Shown here: positions 25,201 to 38,114 of the stretch, one piece after another
How the letters are laid out: the number at the start of each line of letters is the position of its first letter
Position numbering within the stretch: position 1 is the stretch's first letter
From: Epiperipatus broadwayi
Taxonomy: Eukaryota; Onychophora; Udeonychophora; Euonychophora; Peripatidae
Reading direction: 5' to 3'
DNA length: 64,000 bases
NCBI GenBank assembly: GCA_028023455.1
Contig: JAQFVV010012418.1
Location: 8,179,244-8,243,243 of the forward strand
Program-made: the position numbers and the translations under genes
The notes under the pieces: generated by a model
What the model saw: only the letters and a program-made list of their open reading frames with translations
Database searches by the model: none
What the model was told of the DNA's origin: nothing

Positions 25201-26039
25201 TCATCATATTTAATTACAGGATTTTAAATTATATTTGCTTTTTTATATTCAAAGAACTTGAGATTATATTTTAAAGATAGATATAAAATTTAGAATAGGA
25301 CTCAACTTATTAGTAACATGATAAAATTATTAAATGTATTGTAAAAATATAGGAATATTGAATAAGTGTGTTCATGTGAATTTAGTAGGATAGTATTCTT
25401 ATGCCATTGAGGATATGTCTTTGGGGATATACTAACTGTTGTACCTTGTTAAATATCTCATGTTTATTATTGGTTATTTATTATAATTGAACCATATATT
25501 TGGAATTTTTAAACTATGAGCTAGTTATAAATTAATATTATTATCGAAATAGAACCCTATTATTTTTGTGATGAAAATATGTACTATTGTTATTTTGCAA
25601 GATTATAAATTTCTTATGATTAATACTTAGAAATTAATTTTGGTTAGGTAATACACATTAACCACCATTTTAGGTATCTATAACTGAATACTTATTTTAT
25701 TTGTTTTTTATATTTATTTAATTAAGAGCAAGTCAGAGGATCATAATAGGTACTATAATGTTATTAGTATATTGGTTAGCAAGGGTACAATATATATATG
25801 TCAGTATTGTCAAGGATATAACTTTAACTGACAATTTTATGCAAAATTGATTAATATAAAATTAATAATATTTTGAAGATTATGCTGGTATGTTTAAGAC
25901 TTTAATATTGGCATGAGTGATGATTTTTGTGGTCAGATTAATGTACTCTTACAATATATTTATGATATCTAATTTATTTTACATTTTTCACATGTATGTA
26001 TGTATTTAATCATCGCTACTTGACAATATGCGAGTTCAT
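22300..26039. other. AT-rich region with old repeat fragments
   Basis: Mostly AT-rich sequence. Less AT-rich patches at 22910-23480 and 24140-24330 look like eroded repeats; the second shares short words with the ends of repeat R (see 11870 and 56280). No frame in either patch keeps a recognisable domain. Confidence 0.4.
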
Positions 26040-27640
26040 TTGTGAATTGGTATGAAATCACATTCATCACTAGAAGAAACACAAACAGCAGAATTAGTGT
26101 CAACTTCAGTTTCATTATGTGATAATGGATTTTTGGTGACAATTTAATAAGTAATTAAACTTTGAAATGATGATTTTACTAATACTTTATGAAGTTCCCA
26201 ATATCCAGACATTCAATTATTTAGCTTACATTGGAATTTAAAAGCTTGTTTAGAATCCGGGTCATTAACAAGAAAATGATTTACCAATTGATTAGAAAGT
26301 TGAAGACCTTCTCAAATCACTTTTGCACTGAAGAATGTAGGTTCTACTTCCATGATTGTTTTCTGAATCTTTTGACAGTATCTAAACTCAAAGCAATAAC
26401 ATCACTGTCACTTAAGGCATCATCCAGAAGCAATTTGTCAGAATCAAAAGTTTCTCTGCTAATATTATATGACAAAGTAATGATTTCTTTTGATAATGCC
26501 GATATTTGAATAGCTGCACTATTTTCAAGACATGTAGGCCAAGTCTTTTTCCAACAGACATTTAAAGTCTGTAATTTTATTTGAGCAATTGAAAATGCAA
26601 TATGATTTAAATAAGCAAAAACAGAAAAAATTTTCCAAGCATCAGTAACTGCTATTACTTATTTTTTTAGTTTATCCAATATGAATTCAAAAGTGTATTT
26701 GATATAACTGTTAACTTGATGCATTGGTAATATATAATCAAACTTTAAAATCTATATCTTTTTGTTTCATATATGTTTCAATCTCTGGTACAAAGCAATT
26801 ATTAAACCATTCAATAAAATATTGCAATTGTTACCCAAGCTTTTGTATTAGCAATCCAATGTACCAGCAAAACTTTTAAATCTTTACCCTTTTAAAGCAC
26901 ATGGTCTTAGAGATTGATTTATTATGAGAAGTTTTAACATCCAATCTCTTGATGCATTGCTACAAAGTAACAATGTTATTCAATATTTGCTTGCTTTAAA
27001 CCCACTTGCTTTTTTCTCAGACATTGCGATTTAAGTTTGACTAAGCATTTTTTTCCAAAACAATCCTGTCTCATCAGTGCTGAATACTTGGTATGAACTG
27101 TATGCACCATCTTCAATAATTTTGGCTGATTTTTACAGAAAAGTTTTGGTAGCTTCTTCATCTGCCGATGCAACCTTGCTCGTAATTTTTACATTATGCA
27201 TTCAATTCCTTTTTAAAAATCCGGTTAACCATACTTTGCTAGGTGAAAATTCTTTATCAATCTGAGATACAGAAGTAGAAAGCTATAATTCTTTCATCTG
27301 TTCATAAAACTGAAAAGCTTTTTATTGAATTAAGTAACCACTTAAAAGAATTATTTTTTTGAAATAATTCTTCTGACCAGAATATTAGCACTTATGCCAT
27401 TTTTTCTAACAAATTATTTCTTGAATACCATGATAATTATTGGCATTTAGTTTTGTACCAAAAGTAATAGATTTTCTTATTGCAGCTTCATTCTTTTTGA
27501 TTCCTCTTATAGTCGACTAGTCTAAATTAAAATGTTTACTTCGTTGATCCTTCTCCTTTTGCTTAGCAATCTAAAATTTCAATTTTCTTTTTAAAGAAAT
27601 TGCTTTTCTTGGGCACTTTTTTCTTTTCAATAGGGTAAAC
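26040..27640 (-). pseudogene. Tigger/Jerky-type transposase, nearly full length, decayed
   Basis: Read on the minus strand, fragments in order match a CENP-B/Jerky/Tigger transposase. At 27640-27450 there is a lysine-rich start and a psq-type helix-turn-helix with STIRGIKKNEAAIRKS. At about 27260-27130 there is the CENP-B-type DNA-binding part with FSPSKVWLTGFLKRN and ASADEEATKTF. At about 27100-26980 the start of the DDE domain reads YQVFSTDETGLFWKKM and EKKASGFKASK. Near 26850-26730 there is a stretch equivalent to the second catalytic block, with VPEIETYMKQKDIDFKV followed by ITNASS where family members have a DNAPGHP-like motif, so that aspartate is gone. C-terminal remnants run to about 26040. 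Frameshifts and stops occur throughout, so it is dead. I could not find its terminal repeats. Confidence 0.85.
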
Positions 27641-28639
27641 TAAACTATAAAATAAAAATTAGAATCTAGGCTTACAATAATAAAAAGAGATACATCTACT
27701 CACTTTAAAAATTAACTTTCACACACTAAATAATTACTCTTTAAAAAGCAACAACATAATGTACATAATTTGAAATTATTATTCTATACTAAATACATAC
27801 ATATGCATATTAAAACTTCTTATCTCATATATATATATACATATATTTCAATAACATGCAATATGTATGCAAAAAAAGGAGAATCGCCCGAATTTCAATG
27901 AAATATGAATTTCAAAATTGCATTAAAAAAATCCATAAAAAAAAAAAAAACTAAGGAGAAATGTGAACCGCATAACTTTGAAATGGGATTTTAAAAAATC
28001 CATATAAAAAGAGACTCAAGTGTATTTAATATTCTGTAACCCACATAAATTACTATCTTATTTATTTATTTAAAAAACGTCTAATTTACAGTTTTTCAAT
28101 TATGGAAATTTGTATACTATATTCCATACTGATGTATGTATAAACAAAATATTTTTTAATGAAATTTATTTTTAATATTATTACAATGAGATTTACTATA
28201 ATAAATGCTTCTAATGTGAACAAGTGGAACAAAAAGCATTTTTTCTCACTAAATTAAGATTTGTCCAAGGAAAGCAAAGGCTACATCTTTACTCATGTTT
28301 TTTAATTTATATTATCAGTTTAATTTGCTTACCTGTTAATTTGTAATTTTAGCAGTGAAAATATACTGCATTTATTCTTTTTATTAAGCATTCTGCTGTA
28401 TACATACAATAATTTTAACTATGATTCTGCAAATCAGAGTTAAAAAGCTGCTTAATATTGTTGTAAAAAAAAAAAAAAAAATCCATACCAAAAAAGCTAT
28501 AAAACACTAATGCAAAAATTATGATGAACACCATTATTATTATTTTTTATGTAACCACTTATGAACAAGATATATCACATTTGGAAAAGCAGAGTTAGAA
28601 AATTGATTAACACACACAAAAAAAATTCAAATATAAAAA
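27641..28639. other. AT-rich region without recognisable features
   Basis: A-rich sequence with several long A runs (near 27938 and 28468). It may include the 5' flank of the transposon whose transposase lies at 26040-27640, but no terminal repeat could be matched. Confidence 0.5.
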
Positions 28640-29165
28640 CAAAAATAAAGCAATATTTGTTGGTGTAACCATGTTTGTGCTTTTAGATCAAATTTAATTA
28701 CTAATACAAGTCAGAAATGAGAATTAGAATATAGCATAAAAATACTAATTTCTCAGAGAAAAAGAAATAAAGTAATTTTAATTAAGATTCATTATAACAC
28801 TTGATTAGAATATAGTATTAAGAAAAAAATATCTTTGAAGCAATAAAGCAGAAGTGATTTATGCTTTTGAAAAACCACTTTAGCTTTCACTATAAAATCT
28901 GAAAAAATTAGATTATAGCAAAAATAAAATTATTTACAAAAAAGAGAGAAATAAAAGTAATTTTTATTAGTGTATATTTATTTATGCTTTTAAAATACCA
29001 ACTTTAGTTGTCAATATGAATTCAGAAACAAATTAATAGGTAGTGTCAAGAAAAATAATAATTTTCAAGAAGAAAGTGAAAGTTGTAAAATCAATAACCT
29101 ATGAAAATTAATTTACAGTTTTATGTTTTACAAAGATGAATTTTAGTTTTCATTAAAGGTGAACT
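28640..29165. repeat. Degenerate tandem array, unit size uncertain
   Basis: Units share, in order, AAATAAAGTAATTTTTATTAG-like text, TTTATGCTTTTRAAAA, CCAACTTTAGTTTTCAYTAT, a segment with CAGAAA, and ATTAGAATATAGTAT plus AAGAAAAATAATA. The order repeats three to four times with indels between 28640 and 29165. This is satellite-like, diverged and A-rich on the plus strand. Confidence 0.6.
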
Positions 29166-32100
29166 GTACAATATGTACATTTAATTTTATATGTATTTTT
29201 ATATTTTTGATGTATATTTTGCTTCTTTAAATAGTGATTTTGGATGATAACTTTGTTCTAGGCTGTAAATCTGAAATGGATTACCTCTAAATACCTGTAC
29301 AATGTTTCATTGTAAGCTACAATAAAAGAATAAATATAATAAAAACTTTGGGAAACAATTATGTTCACTGTAGCAAATTGTACTTTATTTTAAATATCAA
29401 AAGAATTTAGCTATATGTTTATTATTTTTGATCAAACAATATTGTCCATAAACTCTATTAATTCAATGTTATAAAACTATGTAAATAATATTTACATATG
29501 TACTAAATGATCACTCATTTGATGATGATGAGGAATTATGTCAAAATTGCATGGTTGATGGAGATAAGACAGTAAAAAAGTTATATTTAAAAGACATGTA
29601 TATGTGTGTGTAAATATAAAATATTTATTTCATATTTATTTATTATTGCATCTGTTATTTTTATATTTTTATTCTTTTATATCTGTAATTGTAAACCAGA
29701 AATAGAATTAATTAAAATAATAATAATAAAGAAAACAATGTGGGCAATGCAGATTATTTTTAACTTTATTTAAGAATTAATAAACTTGTTTTGCAAAAAA
29801 AAAAAAAAAACTTACAGAAACAAATATAAAAAAAAAACTTTTATCATAAAAGGTTTCATTTGTTATATAAAAAAGAAACCTCAGTTTGCTGAGGAGATAA
29901 AAGAAGACAAAATTTGCATCTGAATAGTGAGAAAGGAATCCAGTTGTAAAATTATACTAATCTGTAAAATTGAAATCACCAAGAATCTTGTCTGTGTAAT
30001 AACAGAAAATGTATATCTAAAGCAATCTTACAATGAATTGACTATCTCCAAGATGATTAATATTACCCACCTAGAGATAACTTCATTTTCCAATGTTTGT
30101 ACATGTCTGAATCATGTATTAGTTATTTTGCATTCTATCAATGTATCTTTACTGACAATCATACATGCTATAATTTATAATCACTATTTATAGCATTAAG
30201 AAAATTCAGTTTTATTATATAATCTCAATATTGATAATTATATGAATGAAGTTCCTAAATATATATTCTATCCACTATTTACACAAACAAAATCGTTTAC
30301 TCTTTCAAAGCTAGTTTAAAATTCCACATTTAATTGCACTTACATTGTTCTGTGAACTTGTAAATGATCTATATTTTATTTTAATGGCATGATAACTTTA
30401 ACAATACATTATCTCTAAATCAAATAAACTGCAAATTAATATGTCAATGGTGAATTTTTTGCTGATATATATGTTTATAATATTTACAGTATTGTATCAA
30501 TAATATGAATTATGTATTATAACCTTTATACATTTAATTATATGATTCAATTAAGAGTTTGTATTAAAATGTTGTAATAATATAATAATTAAAAAAAGAA
30601 GAAGATAAAGGAAATAATTATTGACATATATATGTATTTGTTCCAATGATATTCTCTGAATAATTAATTATTTTATTTTTTGTTTTTGTATTAGAATACT
30701 TACACTTTAAGTTTACATTGTCATTTAAAAATTCCAAGTTAATAAACTATAAAGTTAGAGATTATCATTAGTTTGATTTAATCCTCATATTAACAGTCAA
30801 AAGAGCAATTATATTACAATATATGACTTACTAAGAAAATTCATACTTTGATATTTGCGCATTGTTTTCTTAGTAAATGAAATGCTATTTTTTTTTTTTT
30901 CATGTTCTGATTAATTTCTGGAATTTTGTGAATCATTAGAGTTTTTGTGTTTTCCCTGATCTAAAATTTTGTATATATGCAAACATGCATGATAAATTAT
31001 ATGTATTATATCATGAGTCAGCATATGCCCATCATGGTGCCATTAAAAAACTATATTATTTTTGTTATAACAAAAATAAAGCAGACTGATAATATTGGGA
31101 GAAATAATAATGTTAATCACTAACGCTCTCATATCTGGCAATCCAAGCCAATATACATTGTTTACAATCTTTCTTTTAATATAAACAACAGATACAAACC
31201 TATTAATAAATATTTTTTTAAAAAATAAAGTACTAATATTTTTATTATAAGCATGCTTTTTTGATATGTTTCATCTATCTTATAATAAAAATTATAACTA
31301 CTATGGATTATAAAAATATAAATTTCCTTAATCTTTTTTTTAATTTTTTTTTTAATGTGCAATTAACACTCGCTGTCATTTTTAATTGCAATATAACTTA
31401 ATACGCTATTGTATTTTATAAAATGTTCACAAAAATTTATTAACTTTGTGTATTCTGTCTTTCAAATACTCTAGATCCTATTCTGAAACTAGAAAAATTT
31501 CAAATAACATTCCACCCCAGTAAAACAAGATTATAAATCTGTCTTTGAATGTAAATTATAAATACATTTTATATATATTTTTAAATGTAGTGCAATAAAT
31601 AAGTGCTTACACAAATTATAAAGTGAATTATCATTTCTCTTCATAGTTTATCCTAAATAAATACTAACTTTAAAAGTTTTTGCAATTGTGTATAGTATTT
31701 GATAAACACAAATTTTACTTATTGCAATATGTTAAACAAAGGTTTCTTGTATTTAAAATAAATTAAAATATTGAACATTGATCTAATTATCTAAATATGA
31801 ATAAAGTTACAAGTTATCTGTCCAAAATAAAGATTTCACACAATATTAATATTCAGTGTTACCTAAAAAGAATTTTATTTCATTTCATCGATTTTTGTTG
31901 GAACTTTTTTCTTTCTTTAATGATTATTGTTTATAAATATAATAAAATATTACTATATTTATATAAACTCTGTTATAATCATTTGCAAGTGATAAAGAAC
32001 TAATTTGCATCTTTGATTATAAATGTTATATGTTCTGAAAATCTAAATAAATTTACTTGCATAAATGTATTCTTGTCATAAGTGAGAGTGCATGAATATG

Positions 32101-32870
32101 CATAGAAATAACAAGCTATGAACTTCAGGAAAAAACTTCTAAATTAAACTAAAAAAAAAAAAAAACTAACAATCATTCTTTTTTATTACTTGAATTGTAA
32201 ATACTAAATGAAAATTTGTTGGGAATTCATTCAAATCATAGGTGAATGGATAAGACTTCCAATGGCTCACCTTGAAAGTAACATTCATTAATATATGAAA
32301 TGAACTGTCTTTACACGGTAATTAGATTTAATTTTGATGAACCTCTGTTTAAAACAGCAAATTATGAAAACACACAATAATGTTACTAACATGAATTCTG
32401 ATGATATAATAGGAGATAGCTGCACCCGGACTTCAGGGTTAAAGATCTTAAAATTGATTACATATTGACAACTGTGTAAAACTTTAAGGGTCAGGTATGT
32501 GCTCATAAAGTTGTCTTCTCTTCACTTACAAAGCATGATCAAAATTATTTCAACTTAATATTGAGAATATATCAAAATCAAAAATAAAGATCCTCTATTA
32601 CAAATTAATTGTTTGGTGCAATATTGATATTTTTGCACTTTGCGAGACAATTTCCTAATAACCCATATCTTAAAATTCCCAGATCTACAATGATTCTTGA
32701 TAGAATGCACTCTAAACTTGGTATAGATACATTTGTTAGAAACTATCTTGTAAAAAAACAACTTCTATCTACTGAAGATAGTTTAAATAATATTGCAATC
32801 TCCATTCAGTGAGATAATTTTTATGTAAACAACAAACAGTAACTACCATCCTCTTCCAGAAATTCCTATA
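29166..32870. other. AT-rich region without assignable genes
   Basis: About 3.7 kb of AT-rich DNA with poly-A runs near 29793 and 32152. The short open frames at 29927-30193 and 32609-32812 show no domain or convincing composition. A 24-bp perfect palindrome centred at 31067/31068 is listed separately. Confidence 0.5.
31056..31079. repeat. 24-bp perfect palindrome
   Basis: TTATTTTTGTTA is followed directly by its exact reverse complement with no loop. In DNA this AT-rich, palindromes of this size are uncommon but not exceptional, so function is not implied. Confidence 0.9.
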
Positions 32871-32877
32871 CTTTTAT

Positions 32878-32902
32878 ATAGGGTTAGGGTTAGGGTTTGG
32901 GT
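32878..32902 (+). repeat. Short interstitial telomere-like tract
   Basis: TAGGGTTAGGGTTAGGGTTT is a run of about three TTAGGG units ending in a degenerate TTTGGG. The TTAGGG repeat is the telomeric unit of most animals outside arthropods. A tract this short may be a chance word, a double-strand-break repair scar or a retroelement-associated end. Confidence 0.7.
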
Positions 32903-32999
32903 ATATGTGAATGAATATTAAGCAGGTTATCAATAAGTAGCATAAAGGGATTTAAATAACATGTATTTACTTTTGATGCAAGCAAGTAGAAACATTCCA

Positions 33000-34900
33000 T
33001 TTAGGTTGATGAGGATTGTAGAAAATTCCTGGTTTACATTTTATTTTGACAAAAAATGATTCATTTCTTGCTGTTCTATTAATATTAGATCTTATCCTCC
33101 AAAGTCAATATAACCACACTTAATCCCTTTTGGAATTCATTTCTCTACAATTGAAAGTTATCCTATTCTGAGAAAGAATTTAAGAAGAGCTGATTGGATT
33201 TAATATACTCGAATGGAATGTTAATATAAACTTAATTTCATCATGCTAGTTGCCAAAGAGTCCATCCCTCAAAGATATCGAAAGCACTCCATTCTAGGTT
33301 TAAAAAAAAACTAATCAGCCAATATATGTCTACTAAATATCCAAAAATCGCTGAAAAACTTATTAAATCATTGGATCATGTTTTTTTTAAAAAAAAAAGA
33401 AAAATGAAGAGCAACCATAGAAAAAGAAAGCTTTATAAGACTTAGTCAGAAAGTCTCATTATTTTGTCAGTCTTACATATTAAACTTCTAAACCCAAGAT
33501 TGAAATAAATAAAAAAAAAAAGGCTTCATCAGAACAGAACTGCAAACTACTCTTTCATAATTTTCCTCTAACGTGACTATTTTCCTGATTGTCTTAAATC
33601 AAGAAAGATTCCAAAAACAGATAGAAGCATGGTTGATGAAATTATTATTCATACAAAATCTTTTCCAAAACTTAACATAAAAGCAAAATTATAGTAGTTT
33701 TAAAACCCCCCAAAAAAACCAATAAATTAAAAAAAATTACCATGCAATATTATTATTGTATTCTCTACAATAGATTTGAACAAATCAAAAATGTTGTCAA
33801 TAGTTGAGAATCATTCACCTAGAAAGTAGAGTGGATGTGGGACAGCAAAATACTGCTGCAAATAAATTTTATTTTTAACGAACATAATTAAAAAAAGTTT
33901 TAAAATTAAATAAAAATTGGTGTGCTACTTTTATGGATATAACCTAAGCCTACAATTATGTTTGGAAAAATAGTCTTCTAAAAGTTTTGCTAATAACATT
34001 GCTTTGATTTCATAAAAGAGATCATTTCCAGAAACAGCCGTCTCTTAAATAAGGATATGAAAAGTTTGGAGATCTTTTTCAAACAATGAGATCTTATTAC
34101 TAATCTAATAAGGATAGTTTGTTCAACTTTGCATCTAAATAATAGGGAATTATGCCTGGCATTAGAATGTACTTAAAGGATAAAGCATTACCACAATGTA
34201 ATGGTGAAAACTGAATCCCTATTTGGAAAAGAAAACGCAAATACTAAACTTGTGGATACTCAAATTTATTGCCATGAGAAATATTACTGGTATATTCAAG
34301 ATTATTCATTTGTAATGGTTTCCTGTCTTTCACAGAAAGTGTATAAAAAAACTGTTAAATAGATCAGACTTGCTAATAAATCAAGATATAGTTTCACTAT
34401 CTAAGACTTATCTTAAATCAAATCCTCTTTCTGAATATTCAACTAAGAAGATGCAATTAAACATGGCATAAAAAAATAAATTTTTTATGAAGATTTCTTT
34501 CTCTTTTTTTCCATATCTAACAGTAAAAACAATTACATTTTATTTCATAAATATTACTAGAGTATCAACAAAGATTATGGACAACCCATGTTCATTATGC
34601 TCTTCAACTTCATATATGGGATTTAAAAGACATTAACCAATATAAATGTGGACAAACATGAATCATGAACCATATAATAAATGACTATCAAATCTATAGT
34701 TGCAGCAGCAAAAGTAACAGTTTTAATAAAGCTATTAGTAAACTTATCTCTAAGGACTCTTTTACATTTTGTTATCTAAAAAAAAACCATACATTAAATA
34801 AATAAATAACTCAAATCCATAAGCATTTCATATGAGTGAATAAAGCTCATTAATCAAACTTCTTTTCTCATATGAAATATAGTAGACGAATTGTCATGAT
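33000..34900 (+). other. Coding-like but heavily decayed region
   Basis: Composition is less extreme than the surroundings, and several plus-strand frames stay open for 30-60 codons with ordinary residue use. Examples are KTDRSMVDEIIIHTKSF near 33620 and LFGKENANTKLVDTQIY near 34230. Frames shift often and no catalytic or family motif could be named. It is probably an old retroelement or transposon body, possibly related to the Penelope-like elements 2 kb downstream, but that is only a guess. Confidence 0.25.
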
Positions 34901-36849
34901 TTAAATGTCTATATTATATTTGCTTTGTTTCAATCATTACTCTGCAAGACATAACTGCATAATGTTTTAACATTTGAAAGAACTAAGTTTATCTCTGATA
35001 CAAATATTATTTCCAGACATTTCCCACAATGATGTGTTTCACTTCATAAAGGCCATCTTTTAAATAACATGAACATAATAGTATATATAATCCCATGAAT
35101 TCTGCAATTATTTGATTTAAATATTATTGAATCCCTATGAGCTACATTTGAATAAATTAAGTCAATATTTAAAATGATCATCTACACAAAGAATGACTTA
35201 ATATTCCTATTATACTTTTCAAATGTAATATAGCTGCAGTCCAAATAAACTTAGTAGTTTTTAATGCAAGTAATTGCTTTTACCATGTCAGTAAAGGTAT
35301 AATGAAATATTTCTAATTATTTGTCCAACTGTTAAAATATCAACTTTATTTACCTGGCTTTATAAATCTATTTTAAAGTATTAAGTATAAATTGGTTTTT
35401 TAACTAGAATCAAATAGAAAGAATTAAAAAATATTTTTACATTGTTTTTTAGAATATTTATTGTAATATTACTTAATTCTGAAAACAAAATCAACAAACA
35501 AATTATTAATAAAAGCAGCAAAAACTTTCTTTCCTGTTATTAAAAAATTTTCAACTTCCTTTTCTACATAAATCTTTTTTTTCCCAATAACATAAATGAG
35601 TAAGTAGATTTGCAAGATTTACCAAATCTGAATAAACATATTGCAGAGTTTATAACTACAATATCTTTAATTTGAAAATGATTTTTTTTTTTATAAAAAC
35701 AAAAAGGTACTTAAATTTATAACACAATGGTTTATGATACTGTGAAAAAAGGTATTTTGTTTACATCAATTATCTTATAAAAGTAATAAATTATTGCTTA
35801 TAATAGTTGCTTCTTTTGGCATACTTGTAACTCTATATAAAAACTGATCACCCCCCCCCCCAAAAAAAAAATTGTTAATAACGTGAATATCAACATATGT
35901 TAACCATAAATCAACAAAGTATCAATTCATATGATATTTTAAAATTAAATGGAGAAAGCAGAATTCAAGATTATGACAATATACCAGTAATAACAAAAAA
36001 ACTTCATCACTTATCCTCTAAGCTGATGAATCTATTTAAGAAAGGCAAGATAATATACCTACACAAAACTAAATGCATAAACATGATAACATTGAGTTAA
36101 GAAAGACAATAGCTATCATCAGAGACTGGTGTAGAAAGTCATTTTGGGTGCATCATACATACTTCAATGTTAGAAAAGGATTGAGCAGGAATCAAGAAAA
36201 GTTTCACAATATTAACTGACACACTGAAGTAAAGATTTATAGAAGCTTGGTTTAAAAGTTCCAGAAGCCTTTGTGGTGATTATTAGTGATTGCAAAACAT
36301 TACTAAGCTTGAGAAATATACAGTATTAGGAGGAATTTGTAATGATACCATATTATGTTCAAACATCCTAATAATCATTATCCACATGGCATAGTAAAGA
36401 AAATTCAGAGACACTGGAGTATCTTCAATTAATATAGCTTGTTACACTCGGAAAACATTAAGCTAAATTAACATGATAATAAATAGTTGAATTTTGACAT
36501 CTATATTGCTGCCTTTTTTGAATAGTATCCCTAAGACAAATTTCAAATCTTTTTCCAACAGTACAGTAATATTAGACCTGAGAATTTTTTCTACCAAGAA
36601 AGAATTCCAAATTGTTTTTTTTTTTTTTAAAGTATTATATTTATTAAGAACATCATATAATGAGTGATTTAAAAACATAGTTACAGACAATATAATATTG
36701 TTCACAATTCTTTAAATAATCAGGTAAAATCCTCAATGTAAAAAAGAAATTAAACAAAATAAAACTTGTAAGTAAAAAAAACATAATTCTTAAAAAAGTA
36801 AACTGAATCAAAATTCAATGAATGGTTAATCTAATTACTAATTTAAACC
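34901..36849. other. AT-rich region without recognisable features
   Basis: AT-rich sequence with a C run joined to an A run near 35851-35870. Open frames at 35897-36100 and 36463-36705 lack family motifs. The patch 36100-36440 is slightly less AT-rich but not identifiable. Confidence 0.5.
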
Positions 36850-37076
36850 CTTGATGTTTTTACATGATAATATGTTGGACTATTTCCATCAGCTATCAGT
36901 AAATGTTGAATGTATAGAAAATTTTAAACTTTTATTTAAACTTCTCAAATACAAGCAACTTATTAGTGATAACACACAAATAGACAACATAGATTAGTAA
37001 TGTCAACATTTTGAGTAATATTATTCTCCAGTCTTCTTCAGGTATTGCTGGCCTAACCAGTGACAGTATTAGCATA

Positions 37077-37150
37077 GGAGTTTAACTCATAATTTTAGAT
37101 TCTCGAATATTGAATTTACGGCAAACACTCTAACCAACTAAGCTATTATA
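37077..37150 (-). promoter_or_regulatory. tRNA-like (A box/B box) segment in Penelope 3' region
   Basis: On the minus strand TAGCTTAGTTGGTTAGAGTG (about 37127-37146) matches a tRNA D-arm/A box, and GAGTTAAACTCC (about 37077-37088) resembles a degenerate T-arm/B box. The same arrangement is present at 38520-38595 and 61476-61533, so it is part of the element and not a chance tRNA gene. It cannot be a functional tRNA: acceptor and anticodon stems are not apparent. Confidence 0.65.
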
Positions 37151-37257
37151 TCAAAGGCAATAGATAGAACTTTTATATATTTATATATGAGGTTTGATTC
37201 AAATCCTCCTGAATCCTCCACTTTTTTTATATTAATTTTCTCTAAGAGTAAGGATAA

Positions 37258-37572
37258 TTAGAGGCTTCCATCACTGTATATTACTACACTGGGTTGACAT
37301 ATAGAATTATTTGCTATTGTCATATGAGCAGCTTCCTTGAATTTTCTTCTTTGCATCTTTTCCTCTCTATTCAAAAATTTTTGTATTTTCCCAATTAAGC
37401 ATATGGTCTTTAGCATGTACATCATTTGCTGCTGTATCCACTTGTTTTTTTCTCTTTTAACCATTAGTTTATGATCTTTCAATTGCTGTTCAACAGGGCA
37501 ACAGGTCTCACCAATATACTTCCTTCCACATTCACATGTTATTTCATAAATACAGTTTTTGTTCTTCAACAT
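37258..37572 (-). pseudogene. GIY-YIG endonuclease domain of a Penelope-like element
   Basis: The 104-codon frame contains IYEITCECGRKYIGETCC, the GIY-YIG core in its Penelope form (Y...I.C.C...YIGET), with the paired cysteines preceding it, then a VEQQLKDH segment equivalent to the R..EH helix. In live elements this nuclease nicks the target to prime reverse transcription. The arginine usual in the helix is replaced and the frame begins after the RT was truncated, so this copy is not expected to work by itself. The second copy at 38100-38440 is its inverted sister. Confidence 0.85.
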
Positions 37573-37720
37573 TTCCAGTTTAAGCTTGGTAGAAATAAGA
37601 ATTCCTCAAAATGCGGTTTGGCTTTGGAAAACTGTTCTAATTTTATACTGACTGCAGATTTTCTTTAATTTACCTGCCATTCCTGATATTTATGAATACA
37701 CTACAGTACAAAAACAAAAA

Positions 37721-38080
37721 TTGCCATTCTTAGATATTCTTGTGTATAGAAAACTAATACACATTGGAAATTTGGCATTTGCATCCAATCATACCAGAAG
37801 CACTAAACATGGAATTATATTATCATTAACAAACAGAGCAAAGGAAGTTTATTCAGAAACTAGTGATTTGGAAAGTGAAAAGATTCACATAGAAACAACT
37901 CTCTTGAAGAATAGTTATCTATCATTAATTATCAAAAAAACCTTTAATAGACAACAAAAATCACCACAAAAAGAAAAAACAAATATTGGTACTGTAGTGT
38001 ATCCATACATTCCAGGAATGGCAGGCAAATTAAAGAACATCTGCAATCAATATACCATTAGAACAGCTTTCCAAAGCTAA
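37721..38080 (+). pseudogene. C-terminal part of Penelope-like reverse transcriptase
   Basis: The open frame begins with MPFLDILVYRK, the conserved LPFLDVLV-type motif of Penelope reverse transcriptases. It continues through an H..R..KHGIILSLTNRA segment and a YPYIPGMAGKLKNIC segment, both in the order seen in that family just before the GIY-YIG domain. The polymerase catalytic blocks (with the YxDD-type motif) lie upstream in complete elements and are absent here. The frame is open throughout and ends with TAA just before the GIY-YIG part, which lies in a shifted frame. Confidence 0.85.
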
Positions 38081-38114
38081 ACCACACTATGAGAAATTCT
38101 TCCTTCTACCAAGC

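Larger units (their letters stand above)
36850..37708 (-). mobile_element. Penelope-like element, 5'-truncated copy, minus strand
   Basis: From the junction near 37708 the minus strand reads the end of the reverse transcriptase (ISGMAGKLKKIC), then the GIY-YIG nuclease (37572-37258), then a 3' region with a tRNA-like segment (37077-37146). The far end at about 36860 reads GCTGATGGAAATAGTCCAAC followed by ATATTATC. The same order is found on the plus strand at 37709-38770, so the two form a large inverted pair. Penelope-like elements commonly insert as 5'-truncated and inverted copies, which fits. Everything upstream of the RT thumb region is missing. Confidence 0.85.

Noticed and set aside
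33000-34900. Assigning the coding-like region to a named retroelement
   Set aside because: No catalytic motif could be read in any frame, so only a low-confidence description is given.
36860-36910. Hammerhead ribozyme in the Penelope-like 3' end
   Set aside because: A CTGATG...GAAA-like string is visible on the minus strand, but there is no proper stem II between them and no convincing flanking helices.
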